DNA of 64,000 nucleotides from Marinobacter sp. S0848L (GCF_023016065.1 NZ_JALKAQ010000014.1:1-64000), one strand, 5' to 3'. Positions 46,342-55,821 are shown, counted from the stretch's first letter. Numbers and translations are program-made. Notes: generated by a model not told the origin, from the letters alone.

Positions 46342-46954
46342 GCACGCAAAGAAAAGAAGTATTTGACCAAGAGTGTGAAAGGCCGGAGGGGTGCCAGAAT
46401 ATTGATCTGTTGATTGAAACCCGGGAAAAGGATCTTGGAGGCTTCAAGGTGCGCCGCGTGCTGCCCACGATTAAACGCCGCATGGTCGGGCCGTGGATTT
46501 TCTTCGATCACATGGGTCCGGTGGAGTTTCCGGCTGGCGAAGGGATTAATGTTCGGCCTCACCCGCACATCAATCTCGCAACGGTAACTTACCTTTTTGA
46601 GGGCGAGATACTGCACCGGGATTCCGTGGGGAGCTACCAGGCCAGAGCATTGTGGTGCCGGATGCTGAAGAGCGCGCTGTTTACGTGGCTGAAGGGGAAA
46701 TAGCCGTTAAAGACGTAAACATTCACGAGTACTCCATGGCCGTATTCACAGATGAAAAAGGCACCGAGCTAATGGCAAAGCGCGATTCCCGCATTGCGAT
46801 TGTTGGTGGCGAAAATGTAGGCCGTCGATATATCGAATGGAACTTTGTTTCGACGAGCAAGGAGCGCATCGAGCAAGCAAAGGCGAACTGGAAAGCTCAG
46901 AACTTCCCGAAAGTAGTCGGAGATGAGGAAGAGTTCATTCCGTTGCCGGAGTGA
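46338..46954 (+). pseudogene. Pirin-family protein, internal deletion and frameshift
   Basis: The first frame (46338 to about 46640) encodes the pirin N-terminus, including [13 protein letters not shown] and [19 protein letters not shown]. It then runs out of frame and stops at 46703. The missing frame resumes at about 46637 with [20 protein letters not shown] and runs to 46954 (WNFVSTSKERIEQAK, EEFIPLPE). Together they give about 206 residues of a protein normally near 290 aa. About 100 central residues, including the second half of the first cupin, are gone. The junction lies near CAGGCCAG (46638-46645). The gene must be inactive. Confidence 0.9.
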
Positions 46955-47000
46955 CGACGTAAATTTTGGTTAAAATGTCATATAACACGCCCAATCTACG

Positions 47001-48272
47001 CTAAACCCGCCGTTTACGCCCTGCAAAACGCCGCATCGCCTGATCCGAATTGACGTAAACCGATTCGGTGAAGGCGGCGCTGGCGTGCCCAAGCTCTTCG
47101 CTGATATGCCGAATGTCGGCACCCGCCTCGATAGCCTGGCTGGCGCCTGTATGGCGGAGATAATGGGTTTCGGTGCGAATGCTTTCGAGCTGACGCGCTT
47201 CTTCGGTGCGGCCTTCGGCATCCAATCTTTCCACCGCTAACATAATCGCTTGCTCATACACTCGCTGAATCTGGCGCTTGCTCAAAGCGCCGCCTTTGGC
47301 GGAGGGTAGAATAGGGTGGCTGTCGCCCTGAACAGGCATCGCGGTCAAACAACCAAGGTGTTCTCGCCAGCGCTGTAAGAATGGCAGATATTCATCGGGC
47401 AGGGTGATGGTCCGGTCTTTATCACCCTTACTGAACACATAGTAAGCCCAGTATTCTTCGCCTTGAACGAACTTGCGCTTGAAGTCGCCAAATACCGGCG
47501 TTCGTATGGAGCCATTTTGTCTTTGCCTAGGTGCCAGCTCGCTTACCCGTAAAAATAAAGATTTCATGGTGACCACCACGAACAAATGGCGTTCGTATTT
47601 TTTATTCTCATCGGCTGCTAATAACAGTGATTCCAGCAGATAGGCCCACTGCATATCCGACAGCCTTCGCACATCGGTTTCGTTATCCACGTCGTTGATG
47701 GTCTGCACCTTCTGATCGCGCTTTCTCATGCCGATCATCGGGTTTTTATGGATATAGTCTTGTATCAGCAGATACTTGAAAAAGGTTTGCAGGGCCGTCT
47801 TGCTGGCATTAAGCGAGGCCTGCGTAATTGCGTATTTTGCGACTTCGCCAGACGTTGTCTGGTTGGAACGCACCGCAAAAGGACGCCACTGCGAGTTGGG
47901 TAACCGTAGCCCCTGGCGATCCTGGAACGCGGAGTAGATTCCCGTGCTGATCCAGCTTTTTGGCGGCATGGTCAGGGCTTTGAAGTACGCCGTCACCACG
48001 TCGGAATCGGTTTGTGCCAAGCTACGTTTTGAAGTAACCCAAAGATAATTCAGGAAGCGCTGCACCTCGGAGCGGAAGCGAACGAAGGTGCCTGACACAT
48101 CCGAATATTTCAGCAGGAATTGGCGGGTGATTTCATAGTCTGCACGCACCAATTCCTCGGACACTCTCAGGGATTTAAAAAACTCGGGTATAGAAGGGTG
48201 ACGATGGAAATCCCCCTGATCTTCCAGATTTTCGGCAGTATCGAAAAGCGGGTGGCCTGAAAATGATCGCAT
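47001..48272 (-). CDS. Tyrosine-family site-specific recombinase
   Basis: 423 aa. N-terminal SAM-like DNA-binding domain (about residues 25-180) and C-terminal catalytic domain. The active residues are all present: R242 (LFLRVSEL), Lys in SKGDKDRTI, H370-x-x-R373 (THYLRHTG), H396 (ELGHAS) and Y406. A basic tail (RKRRV) ends the protein. No excisionase, phage gene or tRNA is next to it. It lies between two genes with internal deletions (pirin and SelO). It could belong to an integrated element whose ends I cannot define. Confidence 0.92.
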   Translation of the reverse strand: MRSFSGHPLFDTAENLEDQGDFHRHPSIPEFFKSLRVSEELVRADYEITRQFLLKYSDVSGTFVRFRSEVQRFLNYLWVTSKRSLAQTDSDVVTAYFKALTMPPKSWISTGIYSAFQDRQGLRLPNSQWRPFAVRSNQTTSGEVAKYAITQASLNASKTALQTFFKYLLIQDYIHKNPMIGMRKRDQKVQTINDVDNETDVRRLSDMQWAYLLESLLLAADENKKYERHLFVVVTMKSLFLRVSELAPRQRQNGSIRTPVFGDFKRKFVQGEEYWAYYVFSKGDKDRTITLPDEYLPFLQRWREHLGCLTAMPVQGDSHPILPSAKGGALSKRQIQRVYEQAIMLAVERLDAEGRTEEARQLESIRTETHYLRHTGASQAIEAGADIRHISEELGHASAAFTESVYVNSDQAMRRFAGRKRRV

Positions 48273-48399
48273 CTGGAACCTGGTTGAATTCGTGTGGAAG
48301 CAATAGGAAGTCGGAAGCTTTAAACTCCATTATTCAGAAAATTACGCAACAATAAAAGACAGTTAGAAAATATATTTAAATCAAATTCTAGGACTGAAG

Positions 48400-48990
48400 A
48401 CGCGATTCTGCAGCTTCGCTCACGGCAAAGAGCTTTTTCAAGAACTTGGGTTAGTGGACAGTCTGGCGCAGTCGGACGAATTTATACGGATGTTCTCAGG
48501 GGATCTTTCACAGGTTCAGGAGCCACTGCGTAATGTCGGATGGGCCTGTGGCTACGCGCTGTCGATCTACGGCAATGAATTTTACCGGAATTGCCCGTTT
48601 CAGACCGGGAATGGTTATGGCGACGGTCGCGCCATTTCCGTCTTGGAGGCAGTCACCAACGGGCAGCGCTGGGAAATGCAGCTCAAAGGGGGAGGGCGCA
48701 CACCCTATTGCCGAGGCGGCGATGGCCGGGCCGTTCTGCGCTCAAGCGTTAGAGAGTTCCTGGCCCAAGAGCACATGCACGCGCTTGGCGTACCAACCTC
48801 AAGGTCGCTAAGTCTGTACGTATCTAAAACCGAGACCGTTCGGCGGCCCTGGTATCAGCAGGCGGCTGCGGGAGACTACACGTTGCTTCGAGAATTGCAG
48901 GATGTGATGACGCAGCCATACGCTGAACAAACGGATGATATCGAAGCGAGATACTATCGATTAAAGCCATTGGAGCTTTTTTATGAATAG
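48400..48990 (+). pseudogene. SelO-family protein adenylyltransferase, remnant with internal deletion
   Basis: The open frame from 48454 encodes 178 aa, and readable SelO-like sequence continues upstream to about 48400 (KELFQELGL). It keeps the conserved start of the SelO catalytic region ([39 protein letters not shown]). At about residue 134 (near 48853) it jumps to the family's C-terminal end ([20 protein letters not shown]). A normal SelO is about 480-550 aa, so several hundred residues with the metal and catalytic sites are missing. Inactive. Confidence 0.82.
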
Positions 48991-49000
48991 ATTCTATAAA

Positions 49001-49026
49001 TGTCCAATACACCTAAATATTGGACA
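49001..49026. repeat. Perfect 9-bp inverted repeat
   Basis: TGTCCAATA (49001-49009) and TATTGGACA (49018-49026) are separated by eight bases, just after the SelO remnant. It could be an operator or a recombinase-related site. No coding neighbour within 100 bases explains it. Confidence 0.6.
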
Positions 49027-49028
49027 TC

Positions 49029-49056
49029 TAAAAGACGCCCGTCCGGAGGGCTTTTA
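49029..49056 (+). terminator. Probable intrinsic terminator
   Basis: Nested pairing TAAAAG...(GCCC-GTCCGGA-GGGC)...TTTTA, with GCCC at 49037-49040, GGGC at 49048-49051, then TTTTA. It may terminate the former SelO transcript. Confidence 0.45.
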
Positions 49057-49128
49057 GCGTAGTCTCTCCGCACGAGCAATTTTGACTGCGGGTACCTACG
49101 CCTGTGCTCGCCAGCACCTCACTTGCGG

Positions 49129-49578
49129 TTAATCGACCGCAATCCCACGCTCAACAAGCTCACGGCGCAATCGTTCAACCCTTTGCCGGTTCACGCCCAT
49201 ATCGTAAAGCCCGAGCCAGGACTGCGATCGCACGCTCAACCGCTGCTTATCGGCATCGATCAACAGTTCCAGGTAATCCGGGAAACCCAGGCCATCGCTG
49301 TAGCAGGTGATATTCAAATAACCGTATCGAGCCTCGTTTAATGAAGCACCTGGTAACTTGAGAGCTTCTGCTTTAATGGCAGCCCAAGTTGATTCGCCCA
49401 ACGGCTCTGCGAGTTGAATAGGTTCGATGGCGTGATAATTTGTGGTGGACGATGTGGAAACACAATTCCAAAACGGCGGACATTCATCCAGCGCGAAATC
49501 GGTGCCTGTTGGTGGTACGTTTTCGGTAGAGGCACATCCCGTCAGAAGCACGATTACGAGAACAATAAAGTGGCGCAC
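49129..49578 (-). CDS. DUF1499 lipoprotein
   Basis: 149 aa. Lipobox LLTGC near residue 15. The mature part has the DUF1499 signature CPPFWNCVSTSS followed by YHAIEPI and a Trp-centred WAAIKAEA helix. Function of the family is not established. Probably anchored in the outer membrane. It stands alone between the SelO remnant and the mntP riboswitch, on the opposite strand. Confidence 0.82.
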   Translation of the reverse strand: MRHFIVLVIVLLTGCASTENVPPTGTDFALDECPPFWNCVSTSSTTNYHAIEPIQLAEPLGESTWAAIKAEALKLPGASLNEARYGYLNITCYSDGLGFPDYLELLIDADKQRLSVRSQSWLGLYDMGVNRQRVERLRRELVERGIAVD

Positions 49579-49744
49579 GTTGTTAGGAGCTCTTTTTGGA
49601 AGTATGGATTGGCCAGAATAAGATGGGGATTCTCCACCTCTGGTTTTCGAAAGTATAGCGTTCCTGACAACCCGCCACTGCGCATAATGTATATTATGTT
49701 AAATGGTGTTTATGAGCAGTTGTGATGGGAAGCGGACGCTGGTA

Positions 49745-49862
49745 AGATTTAGCTCTCTTTGGGGAGTAGCCTGCTTCCGTTCCTCGGAAGAGTTCGCATC
49801 AACATACTTGGCCACATGCCATGGTGCGGACACCACTTCGGTTGGCGAGACCATCGATATAC
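49745..49862 (+). promoter_or_regulatory. yybP-ykoY manganese riboswitch (aptamer)
   Basis: The leader of mntP holds the conserved landmarks of the yybP-ykoY class in order: TTTGGGGAGTAGCC near 49760, a variable hairpin (CTTCCGTTCCTCGGAAG), CATCAACATACTTGG near 49800, and GGCGAGACCATCGA near 49845. The class senses Mn2+ and is classically found upstream of mntP. The expression platform lies just downstream. Confidence 0.88.
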
Positions 49863-49872
49863 TCATGCCTTT

Positions 49873-49918
49873 GGTCGGGCGTGTGGCTATATCGTGGACT
49901 CAACAAGCCCGACCGGAG
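49873..49918 (+). promoter_or_regulatory. Riboswitch expression platform hairpin at the mntP ribosome site
   Basis: GGTCGGGC (49873-49880) pairs perfectly with GCCCGACC (49907-49914), directly against the GGAG ribosome site (49915-49918). This suggests that ligand-dependent refolding controls ribosome access. Confidence 0.6.
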
Positions 49919-49925
49919 TGAAGTG

Positions 49926-50483
49926 ATGAACCCTGTAGCCCTTCTGTTACTCGCATTTGCCATGTCTACTGATGCCTTTGCCGCCGCGATTGGTAAAGGA
50001 GCGACCCTCAGAAATCCGCGATTCTTTGATGCCCTGCGTATGGGCCTGATTTTCGGAACAATCGAAGCAATCACGCCACTTATAGGCTGGCTGATTGGCC
50101 GAACGGCTTCCAGTTACGTTGAAGCTTGGGCCCATTGGATAGCGTTCTTCCTGCTCGTGGGTTTAGGCGCGCACATGATCCACGAAGGCTTGAAACCCGG
50201 CTCTGAAGGTGCCGAAAAACCTACTCGTCACTCTCCACTAAAAGTGTGCCTGACCGCGATCGGCACTAGTATCGATGCCCTCGCTGTGGGTGTTGGCCTT
50301 GCGTTCATTAATGTGAACATCTGGATTGCTGCTGGCTTGATAGGAGCAGCGACCACGGTCATGGTAACGATTGGCGTACTGCTGGGAAGAACGATTGGCA
50401 CCCTGCTTGGTCATCGTGCGGAGATCTTCGGTGGCCTCACTCTTGCGGGTATAGGTGCGTGGATATTGGTGGTTAATTTATAG
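49926..50483 (+). CDS. mntP: Manganese efflux pump MntP
   Basis: 185 aa from the ATG at 49926, eight bases after GGAG; upstream in-frame sequence belongs to the riboswitch. Six membrane segments in two repeats, with the acidic membrane residues of the family in [14 protein letters not shown] and [12 protein letters not shown]. Exports Mn2+ when the metal is in excess. The riboswitch in its leader confirms the assignment. Confidence 0.95.
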   Translation: MNPVALLLLAFAMSTDAFAAAIGKGATLRNPRFFDALRMGLIFGTIEAITPLIGWLIGRTASSYVEAWAHWIAFFLLVGLGAHMIHEGLKPGSEGAEKPTRHSPLKVCLTAIGTSIDALAVGVGLAFINVNIWIAAGLIGAATTVMVTIGVLLGRTIGTLLGHRAEIFGGLTLAGIGAWILVVNL

Positions 50484-50492
50484 GTCAGCACT

Positions 50493-50990
50493 TTGGAATT
50501 CCTCACTGGCGCGAACCGTTCCTTGGGTTCATTTCGTCGATCATGGTTCCGGTATTACCGGGATTCGGTCGACATGGCGCTTCGCTACGGCGCGCCCAGT
50601 GACACCAACCTGTATGGCTTCAAAATTTGCGATGTGCCGCGCCTGCTTTGCGCATCTCCTGATTACCTGTCGCGTCATGGTCGCCCCATTCATCCTGATG
50701 ACCTTGAGAACCACAACGGGCTGTTCTATCAGTTGCAGGACATCCCATTTGACCTCTGGACGTTCAAACGCGGAGACGAGGAATATCGAGTCAAAATGAC
50801 GGGCGATCGCGCCTCAAACGATGGCGATCTGGTTCGCCGGTGGTGCGTTGCTGGCCGCGGTCTTGCGATAAAATCGTGTCTTGATATCTCGGATGACCTG
50901 CGTGAAAAAGTAGGCGAGCTGATGAATGCAATGATTGCCGGCGGTTTTTTTCCTCCGGATCGCTTGTCCGGAGGAAAAAAAGACGACTGA
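50493..50990 (+). pseudogene. LysR-family regulator fragment
   Basis: Only the effector-domain core is present. From about 50560 to 50925 it reads DSVDMALRYGAPSDTN, DVPRLLCASPDYLSRHG, HNGLFYQLQDIPFDLW, SNDGDLVRRWCVAGRGLAIKS. This matches the second half of a LysR effector domain. The HTH and first half of the effector domain are missing, and the C-terminus runs into a terminator hairpin (FFPPDRLSGGKK). Truncated at both ends; no function expected. Confidence 0.85.
50945..50981. terminator. Strong bidirectional terminator
   Basis: A perfect 15-bp inverted repeat (50945-50959 with 50967-50981) with a 7-base loop. The core is CCTCCGGA/TCCGGAGG, flanked by T7 and A7 runs. It works for either strand and isolates the LysR fragment from the convergent RND operon. 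Confidence 0.92.
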
Positions 50991-51005
50991 CACACAGCGG
51001 GTGCG

Positions 51006-54000
51006 TTATTGATGATAAGAAATTCTCATTAACGCGCAGTACACCACTGGCAGCACCACTAACGTCAATATGGTTGCAACACCCAAACCGAACACGATAA
51101 CCACCGCCATGCTCGCGAAGAAGGCATCGCTGAACAGAGGAATCATCCCTAACATGGTGGTTACGGCCGCCATAAGCACAGGCCGTACCCGGCTTACCGC
51201 GGCCTCAACCACCGCAGTGAACGCATCATCCTGCTGCTCTACCTGAATGTTGATTTCTTCAACCAGCACAATGGCATTCTTGAGTACCATGCCGATCAGA
51301 CTCAGAGTCCCGAGCAGCGCCATGAACGTAAAGGGTGCGCCGAGCAATACCAGTCCACCAATGATTCCAATCATCATGAGAGGAACAATTATCCAGATCG
51401 CGAGAGCCTGTCGGAAGCTGCCGAACAACAGCATCGAGATAATGAACATGCCGAGCAGTCCAAGAGGCAGCGAGGAGAAAAGCGAAGTCTTTGCTTCGGT
51501 TGAGGTCTCGTACTCTCCACCCCACTCAATCGAGTAGCCGTTGGGAAGCTCCAGCGCGTCGACCTGCGGGCGGATCCTCTTCAGCACACTCGCCGCTGTC
51601 TCCCCTGATAAAGGCATGGGTTCGGCATAAACCGCCAACATCCGCTCCCTGTTTCTGCGCTTTATCAGCGGGTCCCGCAGTTCCGTATTGATGGCATTGA
51701 TAACGTTGCCTGCGCTGACATAGCGGCCCTGCTCTTCACTCCAGATATTGATCGAGGTAAGGTTTTCGATATCAAAACGCTGCTCCTCTCTTGACCGCAT
51801 AATGATCGGAATGAGGTCGCTCCCCTCACGGTACACTCCAACCTGCTGCCCCTGATTATTCAGCAACAACGCCTGGTGCAGTGATTCGCGAGATACGCCA
51901 AGGCGCCGGGCCTGTTCTTCGAGGAACTCCGGTACGATCACGGCTTCCCGATTACCCCAGGACAAGCGCACGCTGTCGGCCAGAGGTTCATTTTCAAAAA
52001 TTGTCTGCACGCGCGCACCGATTTTCCGGAGTTCTTCGGGATCTTCTCCAAAGATACGAGCTTCCAGACTGGCTTTGGCTGAAGGCCCCACCTGCAAAGC
52101 CTGCACTTTGTAATGCACGTTCGGGAAGTCAGTACGCAGTTGCTCTATGACTTCCTCCATACGGGCCTCTCTCGACGCCTTGTCCCGGGTCTCTACGATC
52201 AACTGGCCAAAACTGGCGTATCGCTGCTCCGGTGAATACGTCAACGTAAAACGTTGGGCCCCGCCGCCGGTGACACTGGTCACCTGGACAACCTGGTCCA
52301 TATTATTCACGAGCGATTCCAGCCGCTTCACGGTCTCTTCGGTATGCAAGATGTCGGTGCCCTCGGGCAACCACAAATCAACAAAAAAGAGTGGCGTGCT
52401 GGAATTCGGGAAGAAAGCATTCTTAACCTGCCCCGAGAACGAAAGAACCCCTGCCAGGAGCGCGACGGCAAGTGTTAATGTCACGAAGCGATAATGAATC
52501 GCGTAGGTCAGCAGGCGGCGGAAGACGACAAAGACAATGCCCTTGTATGGGTCGTTATCGGATGACTGCCCGGCATTCTCGAGCTTGTCGGGATAGAACC
52601 TGTCAAAGAAAAACGGGGTGAGTGTCAGTGCCGTCAGCCAGCTCAGGAAAAGCGAGTAGCACAGAACCCAGAACAGGGAGCCGATGAATTCACCGGTAGT
52701 GTCTGGTGAAAGGCCGATAGGAGCAAACGCCGTTATGGCAATCACGGTAGCGCCGAGAAGCGGGAACCGATTCTGCGAGACTACTTCTTTGGCTGCCTGC
52801 CTTTTGGACTTGCCCTTGGAAAGGCCAATCATCATGCCCTCGGTGACGACGATGGCATTATCGACCAGCATCCCCAGCGCAATGATCAGCGCACCCAATG
52901 AAATCTTCTGGAGCTGAATACCGTGTATTGCCATAAACACGAATGTACCCATGATGGTAATCAGGAGTATCAGCCCCATGAGCAGGCCACTTCGCAGCCC
53001 CATGAACAGCAAAAGCACGATGATGACAATGCCCACCGCCTGGGCCAGATTCATGAGGAAAGCGGATACTGCCTCCTCGACCACTTCGGGCTGGTTATAC
53101 ACTGTGGTCAGTGTCATGCCGACGGGTTGCTGTGTTTCAAGGCGTTCAAGAGCCTCGTTGAGACGCTCACCTACATCAACAACGTTGGTGCCCTCTGCAA
53201 ACGACACCCCGATGGTCAATGCAGGCAATCCGTCAGAGTGGTAGAGCAAGGCGGGTGAGTCATTGGTCACCCTGCGAACTTCGGCCAGATCGCTGAGCCG
53301 GATAATACCCGAATCAGCGCTTCCGACTGCCAGCTGCTCAAGTGCCTGAACGGAATCAAGCTGACCGGTTGGCTGTACTGATAACGACAGTCCCTCACTG
53401 CGCAGGTGGCCCGCGTTGCCCACCGTATTCTGCGCATTCAGAAGGTTTGCCAGATAGTCTGGCGAGATGCCAAGAGCACGCATACGGTCACGGTCCAGGG
53501 ACACGATCATCTGCTCGTCGACACGGCCACCGATACTGACTTTTGCGACGCCCTCCAGTAATCGCAGTTCTCGCTGAATGAGATCCGCATGGTCACCAAG
53601 ATCTGTCAGCGAGTAGCCGTCGCCACGCAACGTGAGCAGCAGGCCGAAGACATCGCCAAAGTCATCGTTCACGATGGACGTGTTCACTCCTGGTGGCAGG
53701 CCAGGCTGAGCATCATTAATTTTTCGCCGAAGGATATCCCAATACTGGTCTAACTCCCCTTCTCTGACCGTCTTCTTGAGCTGGACAGTAATCTGCGACA
53801 AGCCGTCCGAGTTGACCGAAGTAATGTCATCGATGCCCGGCATCTGCTGGATCGCTTTTTCCAGAGGCAGCGTAACCTCCTCCTCGACTTCAAGAGGCGT
53901 TGCTCCGGGATATTGGGTGGTCACCAAAGCGGAACGTAACGTGAACTCCGGGAATTCAAGCTGGCCAAGCCCCAGAAACGCGAAAATGCCCCCAACCCCA

Positions 54001-54056
54001 AGCAACAGCGTGACCATCCAGCTGATGGACTTCCGATCAAGAAAATAATCGACCAT
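51006..54056 (-). CDS. RND-family efflux permease (AcrB-like)
   Basis: 1016 aa, normal for hydrophobic/amphiphilic-efflux RND pumps. Twelve membrane segments in two halves with two large periplasmic loops. The proton-relay acidic residue in TM4 is in GMLVDNAIVVTEG. It exports drugs or other toxic compounds using the proton gradient, with the adaptor encoded 1 base upstream and an unlinked TolC-type channel. Part of a TetR-adaptor-pump operon. Confidence 0.95.
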   Translation of the reverse strand: MVDYFLDRKSISWMVTLLLGVGGIFAFLGLGQLEFPEFTLRSALVTTQYPGATPLEVEEEVTLPLEKAIQQMPGIDDITSVNSDGLSQITVQLKKTVREGELDQYWDILRRKINDAQPGLPPGVNTSIVNDDFGDVFGLLLTLRGDGYSLTDLGDHADLIQRELRLLEGVAKVSIGGRVDEQMIVSLDRDRMRALGISPDYLANLLNAQNTVGNAGHLRSEGLSLSVQPTGQLDSVQALEQLAVGSADSGIIRLSDLAEVRRVTNDSPALLYHSDGLPALTIGVSFAEGTNVVDVGERLNEALERLETQQPVGMTLTTVYNQPEVVEEAVSAFLMNLAQAVGIVIIVLLLFMGLRSGLLMGLILLITIMGTFVFMAIHGIQLQKISLGALIIALGMLVDNAIVVTEGMMIGLSKGKSKRQAAKEVVSQNRFPLLGATVIAITAFAPIGLSPDTTGEFIGSLFWVLCYSLFLSWLTALTLTPFFFDRFYPDKLENAGQSSDNDPYKGIVFVVFRRLLTYAIHYRFVTLTLAVALLAGVLSFSGQVKNAFFPNSSTPLFFVDLWLPEGTDILHTEETVKRLESLVNNMDQVVQVTSVTGGGAQRFTLTYSPEQRYASFGQLIVETRDKASREARMEEVIEQLRTDFPNVHYKVQALQVGPSAKASLEARIFGEDPEELRKIGARVQTIFENEPLADSVRLSWGNREAVIVPEFLEEQARRLGVSRESLHQALLLNNQGQQVGVYREGSDLIPIIMRSREEQRFDIENLTSINIWSEEQGRYVSAGNVINAINTELRDPLIKRRNRERMLAVYAEPMPLSGETAASVLKRIRPQVDALELPNGYSIEWGGEYETSTEAKTSLFSSLPLGLLGMFIISMLLFGSFRQALAIWIIVPLMMIGIIGGLVLLGAPFTFMALLGTLSLIGMVLKNAIVLVEEINIQVEQQDDAFTAVVEAAVSRVRPVLMAAVTTMLGMIPLFSDAFFASMAVVIVFGLGVATILTLVVLPVVYCALMRISYHQ

Positions 54057-54057
54057 C

Positions 54058-55212
54058 TCAGAGCCCGCCCTCTTTTTCCCACGGACGGACCGAACGATCC
54101 CTCTTCATCCGGTGAGCGCCGGCAACCACGATTCTGTCGCCCGGGCTGAGTTCTCCCCGAACAAGCACGCCATCGTTCATTTTCTTACCCGGCTCGACAT
54201 CCACCGGCTCGACGCTGCCCGTGTTATCGCCATTCTCACCATCGGCAGCAGCCACGTATCGCCAAACCACGCTAGTGCCGGGTTCTGCGTCAGGTGTTAC
54301 AAGCGCCGCGGTTGGTATCAGCCACGACGGGGCGCTCTCTCCAGCCAATGTGCCGTAATCAAGCAGAACGGTCGCGCTCATCCCCGAAAGCACTGTGATG
54401 TCCTCGGGTTCAGGGAGCGTTACGGTAACCTCATAACTGAGCGACCCCTGAGAGGCATTGCTGTCATGCTCTTTGTAGCTCGCGGCGTAGCGTTTATCGG
54501 GAAGCTCGGGAAACTGTACCCAGGCGATAGTGTTGCCATTGGCGCGAACGTTCCTGGATCTCTGTGGCTGAAGGCGGCGGACCTGTTGTTCAGGCATCTG
54601 GAACGAGACGTCGATAGAGCCGGGCCGTTGCAGTTCGGCAATGGCCTGCTGCGCTGATACAACCTGAAAGACATCCACCGGCACCCGCGAAATGACGCCA
54701 CCAAATGGCGCTTTGAGAACGGTATAGGAAAGTTGGTCCTCCGCGCTGGCCAGTTGCGCTCTGGCAGAGAGGTACTCGGCCTCGGCCTCATCGAAACGGG
54801 CCTGACTGATGGCCTGGCGCTCCAACGATATTCGCATTCGCTCGAAGGTGGCCTTTGCCAGATTGAAGTTTGACCGGGCGTTTTCCAGGCGGGTTCTTGC
54901 GTCCCGATCGTCCAGGCGGGCAACGACCTCCCCTTTTTCCACAGTGTCGCCTGCTTTAACGGCCAGCTCTTTCAGCTCTCCTCCCACTCTGAAAGAGAGT
55001 TCTGAATGGTCAGACGCCGAGACTCTGCCCGGATACTGATTGAGCGTGCCTGACTGCGCCTGCTCCAGCGTCATGAGCTTTACCGGGTAGACGGTTTGCT
55101 GTGTCAGAGGGGGCGCCTCCGCCGAACATCCCATCACCAGGAGGCTCGAAAGCATTGCAAGCGCTTGTAGGCCTCTCAAGGGCATGGCGGTACTGACCAT
55201 CTTGAATTTCAT
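54058..55212 (-). CDS. RND efflux periplasmic adaptor (membrane fusion lipoprotein)
   Basis: 384 aa. Lipobox LVMGC with acylated C29, then the adaptor layout: barrel-sandwich domain halves around a hairpin coiled coil (ARLDDRDARTRLENARSNFN to DQLSYTVLKAPFGGVI, each segment shortened here), beta-barrel domain and membrane-proximal domain. It links the inner-membrane pump to an outer-membrane channel. One base before the pump gene. Confidence 0.94.
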   Translation of the reverse strand: MKFKMVSTAMPLRGLQALAMLSSLLVMGCSAEAPPLTQQTVYPVKLMTLEQAQSGTLNQYPGRVSASDHSELSFRVGGELKELAVKAGDTVEKGEVVARLDDRDARTRLENARSNFNLAKATFERMRISLERQAISQARFDEAEAEYLSARAQLASAEDQLSYTVLKAPFGGVISRVPVDVFQVVSAQQAIAELQRPGSIDVSFQMPEQQVRRLQPQRSRNVRANGNTIAWVQFPELPDKRYAASYKEHDSNASQGSLSYEVTVTLPEPEDITVLSGMSATVLLDYGTLAGESAPSWLIPTAALVTPDAEPGTSVVWRYVAAADGENGDNTGSVEPVDVEPGKKMNDGVLVRGELSPGDRIVVAGAHRMKRDRSVRPWEKEGGL

Positions 55213-55236
55213 AACGCGTCACTCTCCAGAAAAAAA

Positions 55237-55821
55237 TCAGGTATTCCGACGATCGGCAACCGCATCCCAAGCCATATCAAACGCTAATTCGATATGCTCA
55301 TCGGTACCTTCGAACGACCCTTGCAGGCATCGTTGTACGAGGTGGTAAATCGGGCGGAACATAAACGTTTCGAGAAGTGGAAAAGGTACCGGTTTGATCA
55401 GCCCGGATTGCTTTCCCTGATCAACTGCATTCAAAAGATTTGCGGCTCGGCTTTCGTTTCGTGCCAGGATCTCGGGAGTCATCCAGGCAGAATGCGTGAA
55501 CGTCTCGTGGTAGCGGAATAGCTCCGGACGCTCAAGGCCGATCCGGAACAGTGTGTGCCACTGGCGTCGCAGTCCTTCACGCAGATCTTTCCCGCGAGAA
55601 AAACTGTCCAGCGCCGCATCAATGACCTGATCGCTGACGTAATAAAATGTCGCCAATAAAAGCTGTTCTTTATCTTCGTAATAGATGTACAGCGTGGCTG
55701 GTGACAAACCCGCAGCCTTGGCTATCTTGCCAACCGAGGTTGCTGAAAAACCGTGATCTGCTACTTCCCTCACGGTAGCCTCCAGGAAGGCTATTCGTTT
55801 CGACTCGTCTCTTTGCCGCAT
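55237..55821 (-). CDS. TetR-family regulator of the RND operon
   Basis: 194 aa from the ATG at 55821. An in-frame ATG at 55872 lies inside a palindrome that looks like the operator, so the inner start is preferred. HTH at about residues 25-50 (TSVGKIAKAAGLSPATLYIYY) and a helical ligand domain after it. Located 24 bases before the adaptor gene on the same strand, so it is probably autoregulated and derepressed by a pump substrate. Confidence 0.9.
   Translation of the reverse strand: MRQRDESKRIAFLEATVREVADHGFSATSVGKIAKAAGLSPATLYIYYEDKEQLLLATFYYVSDQVIDAALDSFSRGKDLREGLRRQWHTLFRIGLERPELFRYHETFTHSAWMTPEILARNESRAANLLNAVDQGKQSGLIKPVPFPLLETFMFRPIYHLVQRCLQGSFEGTDEHIELAFDMAWDAVADRRNT

Noticed and set aside
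47001..48990. Prophage
   Set aside because: Only a recombinase is present; no structural, lysis, replication or repressor genes are nearby.
46955..49030. Attachment-site direct repeats flanking the recombinase
   Set aside because: AAATGTCATATAACACGCC near 46976 and AAATGTCCAATACACC near 48998 look alike only with gaps and mismatches. The similarity is too weak to call att sites.
50945..50981. Long T and A runs as a phase-variable tract
   Set aside because: They are the two flanks of a perfect 15-bp hairpin outside any intact gene, so they form a terminator.
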